The notes beneath the pieces were generated by a model that worked only from the letters and a program-made list of their open reading frames with translations, had not been told where the DNA came from and made no database searches. 39,805 nucleotides of DNA from Treponema sp. UBA937 (GTDB lineage Bacteria > Spirochaetota > Spirochaetia > Treponematales > Breznakiellaceae), in the NCBI GenBank assembly GCA_002293455.1, contig DBDH01000019.1, positions 1 to 39,805 of the forward strand, written 5' to 3'. Both the position numbers and the translations under genes were made by a program. Shown one piece after another: positions 16,355 to 24,121 of this stretch (positions are counted from its first letter, which is position 1; every line of letters starts with the position of its first letter).

Positions 16355-16688
16355 ACCAAAGCTCCAATTCCCTGACTATTGTTTTTGAAGATAACATCTA
16401 CAGGGTACGGAAAAAACAAATAAACCGTCCAATCTTCCCTCTTAATTATATCGGAAAAAGAATATTTATTCTATAACGTGATGATGATTTCAGACACAAT
16501 TAAACAACGCGCATCTTCATTGGAGCATGTGAAACCCAACAAGAATCCCGAAAAAGTGTGTTGGGGTTCTTGATAATTATACAAAAAAATGGAAATATGA
16601 TGATGAAAAGCGCATCTTTATACAGATTATACAGATTTTTTTATGAAAGCTCCGAAATGCGGAGAGCTTATGTTATACGGAGTACTAT
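16355..16688 (+). promoter_or_regulatory. Leader/intergenic region upstream of aspartokinase-homoserine dehydrogenase
   Basis: No convincing gene. Two mutually exclusive pairings are visible around 16534-16572: CCCAACA with TGTTGGG, and CAAGAATCCC with GGGGTTCTTG (9 of 10 positions plus one G-U). Competing hairpins of this kind are typical of attenuators. A 30-codon frame (16481-16573) runs through them but lacks a ribosome-binding site and is not notably rich in threonine or isoleucine codons. A second small stem (AGCTCCG/CGGAGAGCT) lies just before the gene. No consensus promoter could be fixed. Confidence 0.4.
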
Positions 16689-19178
16689 ATGTTGGTCCTT
16701 AAATTTGGCGGAACTTCAGTAGGTTCTATCGAAGCGATGCGGCAAATACTCAGCATCATCACCGATTCCGAACACAAAGGCAGGGTCCGGGCGGTGGTGG
16801 TTTCCGCTTTGTCTGGCATCACCGACTCTTTGATAAAAGCCGCGGAGTCCGCGTCGCGGGGAAACGGGAATCACCTCGCCGAACTTGAGGCGATGAAACA
16901 GCGGCATCTGGAAATGTCGGCGGCGCTGCTTAATGGTTCTCATAAAAAAGAGGCTGATGATTTTATCGAATCCTGTTTTAAGGAACTTGCCCGCGTTTTG
17001 GACGGCGTTTGTATTTTAAAGGAACTGTCTCCCCGAATTTTAGATTATATTATGAGCTTTGGCGAGTGCCTTTCCGCTTTTCTCCTTTCGAATATATGTA
17101 ACTGTTCCGGTATTCCCTCCGATTTTTTTGATGCGCGGCAGGCGGTAAAAACCGATGACCGCTTTGGACAAGCCGGTTTTCTGCCGGAAGAAACATTCCG
17201 CAATATTCAATTGATGATGGAACAAAGGCCGGCTTTACAGATAGTTACCGGTTTCATCGCTTCCACGCTGTCAGGCGAAACCAGTACTTTGGGACGCGGC
17301 GGTTCCGACCTCTCCGCCGCGATTTTTGCCGCCGCACTGAATGCCGAGGAAGCGGAAATCTGGACCGACGTGGATGGAATCCTTACGGCCGATCCCAAAC
17401 AAGTAAAAACGGCGTTTAGGATTGAGAGCATCTCCTATACCGAGGCCCTGGAACTTTCCCATTTCGGCGCAAAAATTCTTCATCCTCCCGCGGTACGGCC
17501 GGCTTTGGAAAAAGGCATCCCCATACGGATTCGGAATACCTTTAACCCTTCATGTCCCGGAACAATCATTACCCAAAAAGCCGAACCGAGCGCTTATCCA
17601 ATTCGGGGAATCAGTTCCATGAACAATATCGCGCTCCTCCGCATTCAAGGCACCGGAATGGTCGGCGCGGTGGGATTTTCGTCGCGGCTTTTTGGATCGC
17701 TCGCAAGAAAAAAAATCAGCGTGATATTGATAACGCAAAGTTCCAGCGAATACTCCATTTGTTTTGCCGTTATGCCGAACGAAGCCGAAGCCGCGGCAAA
17801 ACTGATTAAAGAAGAATTTCAATGGGAAATACAAAGCGGCGCTGTCGAAAAACCGGTCATCGAAAAAGATCTTTCTATCATCGCTGTGGTCGGCGAACGG
17901 ATGAAGAGAAGTCCGGGTATCTCCGGAAAAGTGTTTTACGCCCTCGGACGGAACGGCGTGAACGTGGTTGCCATCGCCCAGGGATCATCGGAACTTAATA
18001 TTTCGGCGGTCATCTCGAGCCAGGATGTGAAAAAAGCCCTCAACGCAATCCATGAAGCCTTTTTCCTTTCCGGGCTCCGTTCGGTAAACCTTTTCCTTAT
18101 TGGAATTGGGCTAATCGGCGGAACGCTTCTGGAACAAATTGCCGCCCATAAAGAAATTCTTGCGGATGAACACAAGATACGGATAAATCTTGTTGGTGCC
18201 GCAAACTCCCGTAAAATGATATTCAACGCGAACGGCATCAATCCGCAAAAGGTAAAAACACTGCTCAATACCGCGGGAGTTCCGGGGGAAACACCGGCGG
18301 AAAAATCTGCCGAGGATTTTGATCTGGACAGCTTCATCAAAAAGATGGATAAGATGAATCTTCCCAACAGCGCGTTCTGCGATTGTACCGCCAGCGATAA
18401 GGTCCCGTCGAAGTATCTTGATATTTTGCGCCTTGCCATTCCTGTAGTAACACCGAACAAGCGCGCGAATTCCGGGCCTTTCGATTTTTATCATCAATTG
18501 ATAAGCTATTCACGCGGCCGGGGAATTCCGTATTTGTATGAGACTACAGTCTGCGCGGGGCTTCCGGTTATCTCAACGCTGAGAGATTTTACGTTGTCCG
18601 GCGATAAAGTCCGGCGCATCGAAGCGGTGCTTTCGGGGACTTTAAGTTTTATTTTCAATAACTTTGACGGAAGCAAACCTTTTTCCGAACTCGTGATGGA
18701 AGCCAAGACAAAAGGCTACACCGAGCCCGATCCGCGTGATGACCTTAACGCGATGGACGCCGCCCGGAAAGCGCTTATTCTCGCGCGGGAATGCGGAATG
18801 CGGATTGAAGCCGGCGCGGTTACGATTGAACCGATTCTTCCCGCGTCCTGTTTTGAAGCGCCCAGCGTGGACGCCTTCTTTGAAGAACTCAAAAAGCACG
18901 ACGCGGAATTTGAAGCGCGCCGGGCAAACGCGGCAAAAAACGGAAAACAGCTCCGCTACGCGGCGGTGATCGAAGAAGGGAAAGCGGTTCTTTCTCTTCG
19001 GGAAGAAGCGGCCGCAAGCCCCTTCCGCTCTCTTGTCGATTCGGATAATATTGTGGTTATTACCAGCGACAGATATTCGGTGCTTCCCCTGGTGGTTAAA
19101 GGCCCCGGAGCGGGGGCGCAGGTTACAGCCGGCGGCGTTTTTGCGGACATCGTAAGAATCGCGAGAACCTTGGTGTGA
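16689..19178 (+). CDS. thrA: Bifunctional aspartokinase / homoserine dehydrogenase
   Basis: An 829-aa protein, about the size of E. coli ThrA (820 aa). The N-terminal aspartokinase has KFGGTSVGS at residues 4-12 and the SDLSAAIFAAALNAEEAEIW nucleotide/aspartate segment, followed by two ACT-like regulatory domains at about 310-460. From about 465 the homoserine dehydrogenase begins with LFLIGIGLIGGTLLEQ and continues with TPNKRANSGPFDFYHQL, VLSGTLSFIFN and KGYTEPDPRDDLNAMDAARK, all diagnostic. It catalyses the first and third steps of threonine/methionine synthesis and is probably feedback-regulated. CGGAG lies seven bases before the ATG. It is convergent with the DUF3791/DUF3990 cassette, 9 bp between stops. 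Confidence 0.95.
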   Translation: MLVLKFGGTSVGSIEAMRQILSIITDSEHKGRVRAVVVSALSGITDSLIKAAESASRGNGNHLAELEAMKQRHLEMSAALLNGSHKKEADDFIESCFKELARVLDGVCILKELSPRILDYIMSFGECLSAFLLSNICNCSGIPSDFFDARQAVKTDDRFGQAGFLPEETFRNIQLMMEQRPALQIVTGFIASTLSGETSTLGRGGSDLSAAIFAAALNAEEAEIWTDVDGILTADPKQVKTAFRIESISYTEALELSHFGAKILHPPAVRPALEKGIPIRIRNTFNPSCPGTIITQKAEPSAYPIRGISSMNNIALLRIQGTGMVGAVGFSSRLFGSLARKKISVILITQSSSEYSICFAVMPNEAEAAAKLIKEEFQWEIQSGAVEKPVIEKDLSIIAVVGERMKRSPGISGKVFYALGRNGVNVVAIAQGSSELNISAVISSQDVKKALNAIHEAFFLSGLRSVNLFLIGIGLIGGTLLEQIAAHKEILADEHKIRINLVGAANSRKMIFNANGINPQKVKTLLNTAGVPGETPAEKSAEDFDLDSFIKKMDKMNLPNSAFCDCTASDKVPSKYLDILRLAIPVVTPNKRANSGPFDFYHQLISYSRGRGIPYLYETTVCAGLPVISTLRDFTLSGDKVRRIEAVLSGTLSFIFNNFDGSKPFSELVMEAKTKGYTEPDPRDDLNAMDAARKALILARECGMRIEAGAVTIEPILPASCFEAPSVDAFFEELKKHDAEFEARRANAAKNGKQLRYAAVIEEGKAVLSLREEAAASPFRSLVDSDNIVVITSDRYSVLPLVVKGPGAGAQVTAGGVFADIVRIARTLV

Positions 19179-19187
19179 GAAGTGATA

Positions 19188-19406
19188 CTAGCAAGGTTCT
19201 TCGTTGGAACCTTGCCGGAGAAGTTCCTCCGCAAGATAGACATCGCTCCTGCAGTGCATATCGGAAATGCCTAAACGAATTTCCTGATACAGGCGTGAAC
19301 GGTAGAGTGTGTCGAATGCTTCTCTCAGCGAGGTACCTTTGAGCTGTGCATATTCTGTTATGACACCGTCATAGATATAGTTTTTCATATCATCTTGTGC
19401 TGTCAT
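19188..19406 (-). CDS. Third gene of the DUF3791/DUF3990 cassette, 72-aa protein
   Basis: A small soluble protein with the layout YAQLKGTSLREAFDTLYRSR followed by SDVYLAEELL. It resembles the short partner proteins that often accompany DUF3990 genes in Clostridia and spirochaetes ('...sl.eAl..fy.S..Y......l...s..yi.e.l'). Its ATG overlaps the DUF3990 stop (ATGA, 19406-19403), so translation is coupled. It could be an antitoxin or immunity component of the trio. Function is not established. Confidence 0.6.
   Translation of the reverse strand: MTAQDDMKNYIYDGVITEYAQLKGTSLREAFDTLYRSRLYQEIRLGISDMHCRSDVYLAEELLRQGSNEEPC
19191..19215. terminator. 9-bp perfect hairpin at the convergent thrA / cassette junction
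   Basis: GCAAGGTTC (19191-19199) pairs exactly with GAACCTTGC (19207-19215), 7-nt loop. It lies 12 bp past the thrA stop and within the last codons of the 72-aa gene on the opposite strand. No U-run follows on either strand. Confidence 0.4.
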
Positions 19407-19894
19407 GTAATTTCCTCTGCTTTAATGAAGTGCAGATATTGGTCAATAATGTTTTGATTCTTGAAACAATATTGATAATTCGGCTTATTGTAACGTAATC
19501 GTCCTATAGCGTCATCGGCTGTAATAATTTCACGAAAATATAACTGCAGCGTTTGTATCACTTTATCGTTTGCAACACCTCCGATGATTATATCATATTC
19601 ATCATGAATATTTCTGCCCAAACGGCAGTCTGAAATGAAGGAAAGCCATTCCAATGAATGTGTTTCAAATTCAAGTACACGAATAGTATCAGGAAGTTTT
19701 TCACTAATTTTTTCCAGAAAACCATAAGCATTAATGACTCCCTTGCCGCCTTCAAATTTAAAACGTTCTGCCCAGCGTAAGGCTTGTTCTTCGAACGGTG
19801 TAAGATAAAAACCCTTTCCAAAATCGGTTCTTTCCCGTGAAAATGATAAATCCGGATTATTGATAAAGGCATTTCCGCCGTGATAGAGAATCAT
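19403..19894 (-). CDS. DUF3990 protein, putative ADP-ribosyltransferase-fold toxin/effector
   Basis: The protein is 163 aa from ATG 19894, chosen because it starts with the family's MILYHGG and overlaps the upstream stop as ATGA; an upstream open frame to 19945 is not needed. Family landmarks are LYHGG at the N-terminus, TDFGKGFYLTPFEEQALRWA, and a late QYCFKNQ. DUF3990 proteins are, as I recall, placed in or near the ADP-ribosyltransferase superfamily (YHGG and GKGFYLT corresponding to the NAD-binding strands), but the catalytic glutamate position reads Q here. It is central in a three-gene cassette with overlapping genes on both sides. A toxin or modifying enzyme role is inference. Confidence 0.7.
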   Translation of the reverse strand: MILYHGGNAFINNPDLSFSRERTDFGKGFYLTPFEEQALRWAERFKFEGGKGVINAYGFLEKISEKLPDTIRVLEFETHSLEWLSFISDCRLGRNIHDEYDIIIGGVANDKVIQTLQLYFREIITADDAIGRLRYNKPNYQYCFKNQNIIDQYLHFIKAEEIT

Positions 19895-20127
19895 TTTATT
19901 ATACCTTTCTTTTTCATAATTGTGGTGATCTCTTCCATCAGCCAAGGCAGTCCCTGTGTGTGCAGTATATCATAATTTGGAATGATATAGTTGTCCAGAA
20001 TATCACTTTTATCTGTCAGCAGCTTATATATTTCATCACCGGAAGTATGAAGCTTATCCGCCAATGCCTCTATGCAACATACTGCAAAAAAAGATTGTTC
20101 TGGCGTCATAGATATTTGTTTATTCAT
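19891..20127 (-). CDS. DUF3791 protein, first gene of the cassette
   Basis: A 78-aa helical protein matching DUF3791: FAVCCIEALADKL, then EIYKLLTDKSDILDNYI, then YDILHTQGLPWLMEEI and a C-terminal MKKKG. This family commonly precedes DUF3990 genes and may form the antitoxin/adaptor half. Its stop overlaps the DUF3990 start (ATGA, 19894-19891). The cassette's promoter must lie in the roughly 70-bp AT-rich gap shared with the divergent aminotransferase gene. Confidence 0.7.
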   Translation of the reverse strand: MNKQISMTPEQSFFAVCCIEALADKLHTSGDEIYKLLTDKSDILDNYIIPNYDILHTQGLPWLMEEITTIMKKKGIIK

Positions 20128-20193
20128 ATATAAAATTGTAACTTATTTTTACAAAAAAGAATATATTGATAGACGCATCTAAAGATATTTTTG

Positions 20194-20199
20194 TATAAT
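20194..20199 (+). promoter_or_regulatory. -10 element TATAAT of the aminotransferase gene
   Basis: A consensus TATAAT preceded by TTG lies 28 bp before the preferred start codon at 20228. It overlaps the upstream in-frame ATG at 20198, which argues against that start. No -35 element at ideal distance is seen; a TTGATA is 22 bp upstream. Confidence 0.5.
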
Positions 20200-20227
20200 G
20201 AGGGACAGAAGGATAAATAGAAATAGT

Positions 20228-21427
20228 ATGCCAATAGCTAAAGCAATAAAAGAAGCGCTCGGCGGCGGATCGATGATCCGGAAGATGTTTGAAGAAGGGG
20301 CGCGCTTAAAGAAACTTCACGGTGAAGATAAGGTCTTTGATTTTTCTATCGGGAATCCCGATCTGGAACCGCCCGCGGCTTTTCATGATGTTCTTGTAAA
20401 ACTTGCGGCGGAAGACAAAAAGGGTTCTCACGGGTATATGCCGAACGCGGGCTACATGGATGTGCGGGAAACTCTCGCGAAAAAAGTTTCCTGCGAACAC
20501 GGCGTGAATGCCGGCGGCAGTGATTTGATCATGTCCGTTGGAGCCGCCGGCGCTTTGAACGCGGTCTTTAAATCGATACTTAATCCCGGCGACGAAATCA
20601 TTGTTTCCCGTCCCTACTTTATGGAATACCGTTCGTATGTATCAAACTTCAACGGCGTCCTTATTGAGGCAGATGCAGCGGAAGATTTCAACCTTAATCT
20701 TGCAGCCATAGAAAAAGCCCTGACCGAAAAAACCGCCGCCGTGCTCATCAATTCGCCTCATAACCCTACGGGGAAAATTTATCCCAAAGAAAGCATAGCG
20801 GCTTTGGCTGAACTGTTAACCGCTCACGGAAAAAAGACCGGACGGAAACCGTACTTAATCGCGGACGAACCGTATCGTGAAATCGTATACGAAGGCAGAG
20901 AAGTTCCCCCCATCCTTTCGGCTTATGATAATTCGCTTATCGTTACTTCCTACTCAAAAAGTCTTTCTCTGCCGGGGGAGCGCATCGGCTATATCGCGGT
21001 ATCGCCCGCAATGGAAGATAAAGCCGATATGCTTGCCGCACTGGCATTCACTACACGTGTTCTTGGTTTCGTAAATGCTCCGGCGCTCATGCAGAGGATT
21101 GTCGCGGAACTTACGGAAGCGGCGGTTGATGTTGAAATATACGCCCGCCGGAGAGACGCCTTTAAGTCGGTGTTGGACGCGGCGGGAATCAAATATGCCG
21201 AACCGGAAGGCGCCTTCTATTTGTTCTGCCAGGTACCCGAACCAAAGCAAAAGCATTCCGGCAGCGGAGACGCGGAGTTTGTAAGCCATCTCAAAGATCA
21301 TCTTATCCTGGGAGTTCCCGGCTCAAGTTTCGGCACCCCCGGCTGGCTCCGCTTTGCCTACTGCGTCGATGAATCGATCATCCGTAATTCCGGAACCGCT
21401 TTCAAGAAAGCCGTGGAAAGCTGGTAG
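20228..21427 (+). CDS. PLP-dependent class I/II aminotransferase (aspartate-aminotransferase-like)
   Basis: The protein is 399 aa from ATG 20228; an upstream in-frame ATG at 20198 falls on a TATAAT box. Fold-type I markers: FDFSIGNPDLEPP near the N-terminus, SVGAAGALNAVF, INSPHNPTGKIY, ADEPYREIVY, and the PLP-lysine segment SYSKSLSLPGERIGY, with the C-terminal GWLRFAYC arginine for the substrate carboxylate. The specificity cannot be assigned with certainty; aspartate or a related amino acid is likely. It sits divergent from the DUF3791/DUF3990 cassette. A mismatched hairpin (about 21459-21485) follows the gene. Confidence 0.85.
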   Translation: MPIAKAIKEALGGGSMIRKMFEEGARLKKLHGEDKVFDFSIGNPDLEPPAAFHDVLVKLAAEDKKGSHGYMPNAGYMDVRETLAKKVSCEHGVNAGGSDLIMSVGAAGALNAVFKSILNPGDEIIVSRPYFMEYRSYVSNFNGVLIEADAAEDFNLNLAAIEKALTEKTAAVLINSPHNPTGKIYPKESIAALAELLTAHGKKTGRKPYLIADEPYREIVYEGREVPPILSAYDNSLIVTSYSKSLSLPGERIGYIAVSPAMEDKADMLAALAFTTRVLGFVNAPALMQRIVAELTEAAVDVEIYARRRDAFKSVLDAAGIKYAEPEGAFYLFCQVPEPKQKHSGSGDAEFVSHLKDHLILGVPGSSFGTPGWLRFAYCVDESIIRNSGTAFKKAVESW

Positions 21428-21515
21428 GCGGATTCTTTTAAACTTACCATCGGTTTTTTGTCACTGTCCATTTGACAGGGACAAGTTCAGATGGGCAGTT
21501 TTGTTGTTTTATGAC

Positions 21516-21544
21516 TTGCGGCGGCCTTGCTTTGTTTGTATGAT
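21516..21544 (+). promoter_or_regulatory. Candidate promoter placing the transcription start on the DUF4258 ATG
   Basis: TTGCGG (21516-21521), 17-bp spacer, TATGAT (21539-21544) directly preceded by TG. The predicted transcription start would fall at about 21551, which is the A of the start codon. No ribosome-binding site precedes that ATG, so a leaderless mRNA is possible. The -35 match is poor. Confidence 0.3.
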
Positions 21545-21550
21545 TAACAT

Positions 21551-21856
21551 ATGTTACAGATTGAAGACTTGAGAGACCGCCTCAACGATGAGACAATCGT
21601 CCTCACCGAGCATCTGCTAACCAGAATGCGGCAGCGGGACATACGTTTTACCGAAATAAAGCGTGCAATAGAAATCGGTGAAATTATTGAACAATATCCC
21701 ACGGATTATCCGTTTCCCAGTTGTTTAATACATGGGAAAAATATTCATGTTGTTTGCAGTATCGGTGAGGATCGTCTTTATATCATAACAGCATACCGTC
21801 CGTCTTGTATTCAATGGGAAGAAGACGGCAGGACGCGGAAGGAGAACAAATCATGA
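21551..21856 (+). CDS. DUF4258 protein, predicted toxin
   Basis: A 101-aa protein. LTEHLLTRMRQRDIRFTEIK followed by AIEIGEIIEQYPTDYPFPSC and VVCSIGEDRLYIITAYRP matches DUF4258, a RelE/BrnT-like small family often paired with YgiT-type zinc-finger antitoxins. The HLLTRMRQRDI segment corresponds to the family's conserved H..eRm..R.I. The stop overlaps the antitoxin start (ATGA, 21853-21856). There is no recognisable ribosome-binding site before the ATG. Presumed mRNA-targeting toxin; not proven. Confidence 0.75.
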   Translation: MLQIEDLRDRLNDETIVLTEHLLTRMRQRDIRFTEIKRAIEIGEIIEQYPTDYPFPSCLIHGKNIHVVCSIGEDRLYIITAYRPSCIQWEEDGRTRKENKS

Positions 21857-22086
21857 AATGCGGAATTTGTAAAGCGGAAATGGAAGAAAAAAACGTTACC
21901 TATACAGAAGATGTTGACCAGGCTGTTATCGTGATTCGTCATGTTCCTGCTCATGTCTGTACTGAATGCGGCAACATCTGGTATAGCGGTACTGTTGTTA
22001 TTGAATTGGAAAAGCTTGTTGATATGTTTGTTTCCCAGACGGGACAGGAAGTTGCTATAATAAACTTTGCCCGCAAAACCGCTTAA
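21853..22086 (+). CDS. YgiT-type zinc-finger protein, predicted antitoxin (MqsA-like)
   Basis: A 77-aa protein from the ATG that overlaps the DUF4258 stop; the longer open frame from 21805 is not used. Two CxxC pairs (CGIC and CTEC, about residues 3-6 and 37-40) form the YgiT zinc site. The linking segment VIVIRHVPAHVC and following WYSGTVVIELEKLVDMF are typical. There is no C-terminal HTH as in full-length MqsA. The last codons (NFARKTA and stop) lie inside a divergent copy of the dispersed repeat, which supplies the TAA. Confidence 0.8.
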   Translation: MKCGICKAEMEEKNVTYTEDVDQAVIVIRHVPAHVCTECGNIWYSGTVVIELEKLVDMFVSQTGQEVAIINFARKTA

Positions 22087-22204
22087 AAATGCGCATTTCG
22101 CCGAACTTTAGTTCGCGCCTTCAGGCGAGAAATCGCAAGGCGTACACGCTAAGCCTCAGTAAAACTAACCCGAACCGTGGGTTCGCGGTTTTTGCAAGAG
22201 GCTC
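22065..22204 (+). repeat. Divergent dispersed repeat, copy C
   Basis: ACCGCTTAAAAATGCG matches copy D almost exactly. The GCGCCTTCAGGCGAGAAATCGC segment matches the internal hairpin, and the right end GCAAGAGGCTC (to 22204) pairs with AGCCTC at 22152-22157. The left hairpin is replaced by coding sequence of the YgiT gene. Extra small hairpins (CGAAC/GTTCG and CGAACC/GGTTCG) have been inserted in the middle. It ends 35 bp before folD. Confidence 0.65.
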
Positions 22205-22239
22205 TATATTCATATTTTTACCATTAACAGGAGTATTTC

Positions 22240-23112
22240 ATGGCAATAATTATTGATGGAAAAGCCATTGCGCAAGATATCCGAAAAGAAGCCGCGGAAC
22301 GGGCGCGTATCCTTATTGATAAAGGGATTATCCCCTGCCTCGCGGTTATTTTAATTGGGGAAAATCCCGCAAGCATGTCTTATGTAACATCAAAAGAAAA
22401 AGATCTTGCGGAAGCGGGGATGGCAAGCCGGGATATTCGGCTTCCGTCATCAACAACAGAAGCGGAACTGTTAACGCTCATCAAAACCCTGAATGATGAT
22501 CCACTCGTTCATGGCATCCTCGTGCAGCTTCCCTTGCCGAAGCACATCAACGAAGATACCATCATTATGGCTATTGATCCCAAAAAAGATGTTGATGGTT
22601 TTCATCCCTTGTCGGTCGGAAACATGGTGATAGGACGGAAGGGTTTTTTGCCTTGTACGCCTCACGGGGTTATCGTGATGCTCCAAAAGATGAACATTCC
22701 CACAAGCGGCGCCCATGCCGTAATTCTCGGCCGCTCAAACATTGTCGGGAAGCCCCTTGCGAATCTCCTTATCCGCCGGGATATTAATGCCACGGTTACT
22801 GTCTGTCATACCGGGACAAGGGATTTTGCGGCCCATACACGGGAAGCCGATATTCTCATCGCCGCCGCGGGGAGCCCCCGCCTCGTGACTGCCGATATGG
22901 TGAAAGAAGGTGCCGCCGTCATCGATGTCGGCGTAAACCGCGTGGAAGACGCGTCCGCAAAAAAAGGATACCGCCTGGTTGGTGATGTGGATTTTGCTCC
23001 GGCTGCGGAAAAAGCCTCATTCATAACGCCCGTTCCCGGAGGAGTCGGCCTTATGACCAGAGCTATGCTGATGCAGAACGTAGTGGAAGCGGCGGAAGAA
23101 AGTTACAGGTAA
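22240..23112 (+). CDS. folD: Bifunctional methylenetetrahydrofolate dehydrogenase / methenyltetrahydrofolate cyclohydrolase
   Basis: A 290-aa protein, the usual FolD length. Motifs: YVTSKEKDLAEAGM carrying the catalytic tyrosine and lysine, GILVQLPLPKH, DPKKDVDGFHP, the Rossmann VILGRSNIVGKPLANLL, and the closing PVPGGVGLMTRAML. It interconverts 5,10-methylene- and 10-formyl-tetrahydrofolate using NADP. The closing motif normally reads GVGPMT; GVGLMTRA is a minor deviation. AGGAG precedes the ATG by seven bases. A dispersed repeat copy occupies the region immediately upstream. Confidence 0.95.
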   Translation: MAIIIDGKAIAQDIRKEAAERARILIDKGIIPCLAVILIGENPASMSYVTSKEKDLAEAGMASRDIRLPSSTTEAELLTLIKTLNDDPLVHGILVQLPLPKHINEDTIIMAIDPKKDVDGFHPLSVGNMVIGRKGFLPCTPHGVIVMLQKMNIPTSGAHAVILGRSNIVGKPLANLLIRRDINATVTVCHTGTRDFAAHTREADILIAAAGSPRLVTADMVKEGAAVIDVGVNRVEDASAKKGYRLVGDVDFAPAAEKASFITPVPGGVGLMTRAMLMQNVVEAAEESYR

Positions 23113-23153
23113 TATTAAAGACACCTGCAACAGACTCCGCGAAAAATGACCGG

Positions 23154-23783
23154 TTATTCCTGAGGAGCTTCCTTGTTCCTTTCCGTCAGCGCCATCGCGA
23201 GTTCAACTTCCGCAACGGCGATCCCCAAATGATTGGCAATCAGTTCCTTGGAAAAACCGGCGTTGGCCAAGTGGAGCACTTGATCCCTGAAAGGGGGCTT
23301 GGGTTCCACCCTGATGCTGGAACGGATAAATCTGGGCCCTTCGTTTGAAAGACCGGGATTGCTTTCAGCGTTTTTCAATGATTGGGGATTATCAGATTCC
23401 GCAACAGACGCGTTTTGTTCTTTGGGAACAATTTCCGGTTGAGAGGAAATGACGGCATCAGTCTTTACAAGCGTTTTTCTTCCCAGTTCCGCATAGGCGT
23501 GATCATGCATTGTCCGTCTTTCGGTTTCCTTTTTGTAAACGGTGATGCGCCTGTCGGTCTCTTCAAGCAGCGTTTTCAGACTGCTGATACGGTCTTCCAT
23601 CAATGTAAGCCCGCGATCTGTTGCGGAATTAATTTCAGCAATGAGCTTGTCTACTTCTTCCTGAAACTCTTCAAGGATTCTCCTTGAACCGGTCCGGCGG
23701 CGCAGATAATTTCTGAAATATAAAAAAGCAAGCGTCCAGCAAACAAGCGTAACGGCGATGATAACCAATGTTTCCCAAAACAT
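23154..23783 (-). CDS. Membrane-anchored coiled-coil protein of the flagellar operon (DUF6115-like)
   Basis: A 209-aa protein. An N-terminal membrane helix (TLVIIAVTLVCWTLAFLYF) is followed by a cytoplasmic coiled coil (about 30-95, EEFQEEVDKLIAEI, SSLKTLLEETDRRI), then a low-complexity linker. It ends in a short helix-turn-helix-like segment (AGFSKELIANHLGIAVAEVE), as in the SwrB/DUF6115 proteins found beside flagellar genes in Firmicutes and spirochaetes. It is the last gene of the sigma-28/FapA operon, 2 bp after the previous gene's stop. It probably assists flagellar assembly or motility; inference. Confidence 0.65.
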   Translation of the reverse strand: MFWETLVIIAVTLVCWTLAFLYFRNYLRRRTGSRRILEEFQEEVDKLIAEINSATDRGLTLMEDRISSLKTLLEETDRRITVYKKETERRTMHDHAYAELGRKTLVKTDAVISSQPEIVPKEQNASVAESDNPQSLKNAESNPGLSNEGPRFIRSSIRVEPKPPFRDQVLHLANAGFSKELIANHLGIAVAEVELAMALTERNKEAPQE

Positions 23784-23785
23784 AC

Positions 23786-24121
23786 TTAACCGCTTACATC
23801 GACATTTTGTCCCAAAGCTGGATCTTTTACAAAGTTGATTTTTTCTTCTTCGTTTTCATCTTCAGGATTCTTTTTTTCTTTTTTGGAAGATTCTTCCTCC
23901 CCGGAATTGTTCTTCCGGTTCCGGTCTTTTATCCGCTCCGCACCCTGCCCCGTATCCTGGGCTTGATTAACCGAATGAATCCGCTGTTCCTGTTTTTCCT
24001 GTTGATGAATGGTATAAACGCCCTGCCGGATTTGCAGCCCTTCTTTTTGATTGGACTGATCTTTTCCAACTTTATCCATTTGAGTAAATAGTGTCTGGAG
24101 ATCAATCGGTTGTATAGCCAT
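23786..24121 (-). CDS. Small charged protein of the flagellar operon
   Basis: A 111-aa, highly polar protein without membrane segments: MAIQPIDLQTLFTQMDKVGK at the N-terminus, then a Gln-rich middle and a Lys/Glu-rich tail. No known domain. Its start overlaps the end of fapA by 20 bp and its stop is 2 bp before the next start, so it belongs to the same transcript. A treponeme-conserved accessory protein by position; function unknown. Confidence 0.65.
   Translation of the reverse strand: MAIQPIDLQTLFTQMDKVGKDQSNQKEGLQIRQGVYTIHQQEKQEQRIHSVNQAQDTGQGAERIKDRNRKNNSGEEESSKKEKKNPEDENEEEKINFVKDPALGQNVDVSG

Noticed and set aside
16481..16573. 30-codon frame in the thrA leader as an attenuation leader peptide
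   Set aside because: It lacks a ribosome-binding site and contains only one Thr and two Ile codons, so it is not a convincing regulatory peptide. The hairpins are reported on their own.
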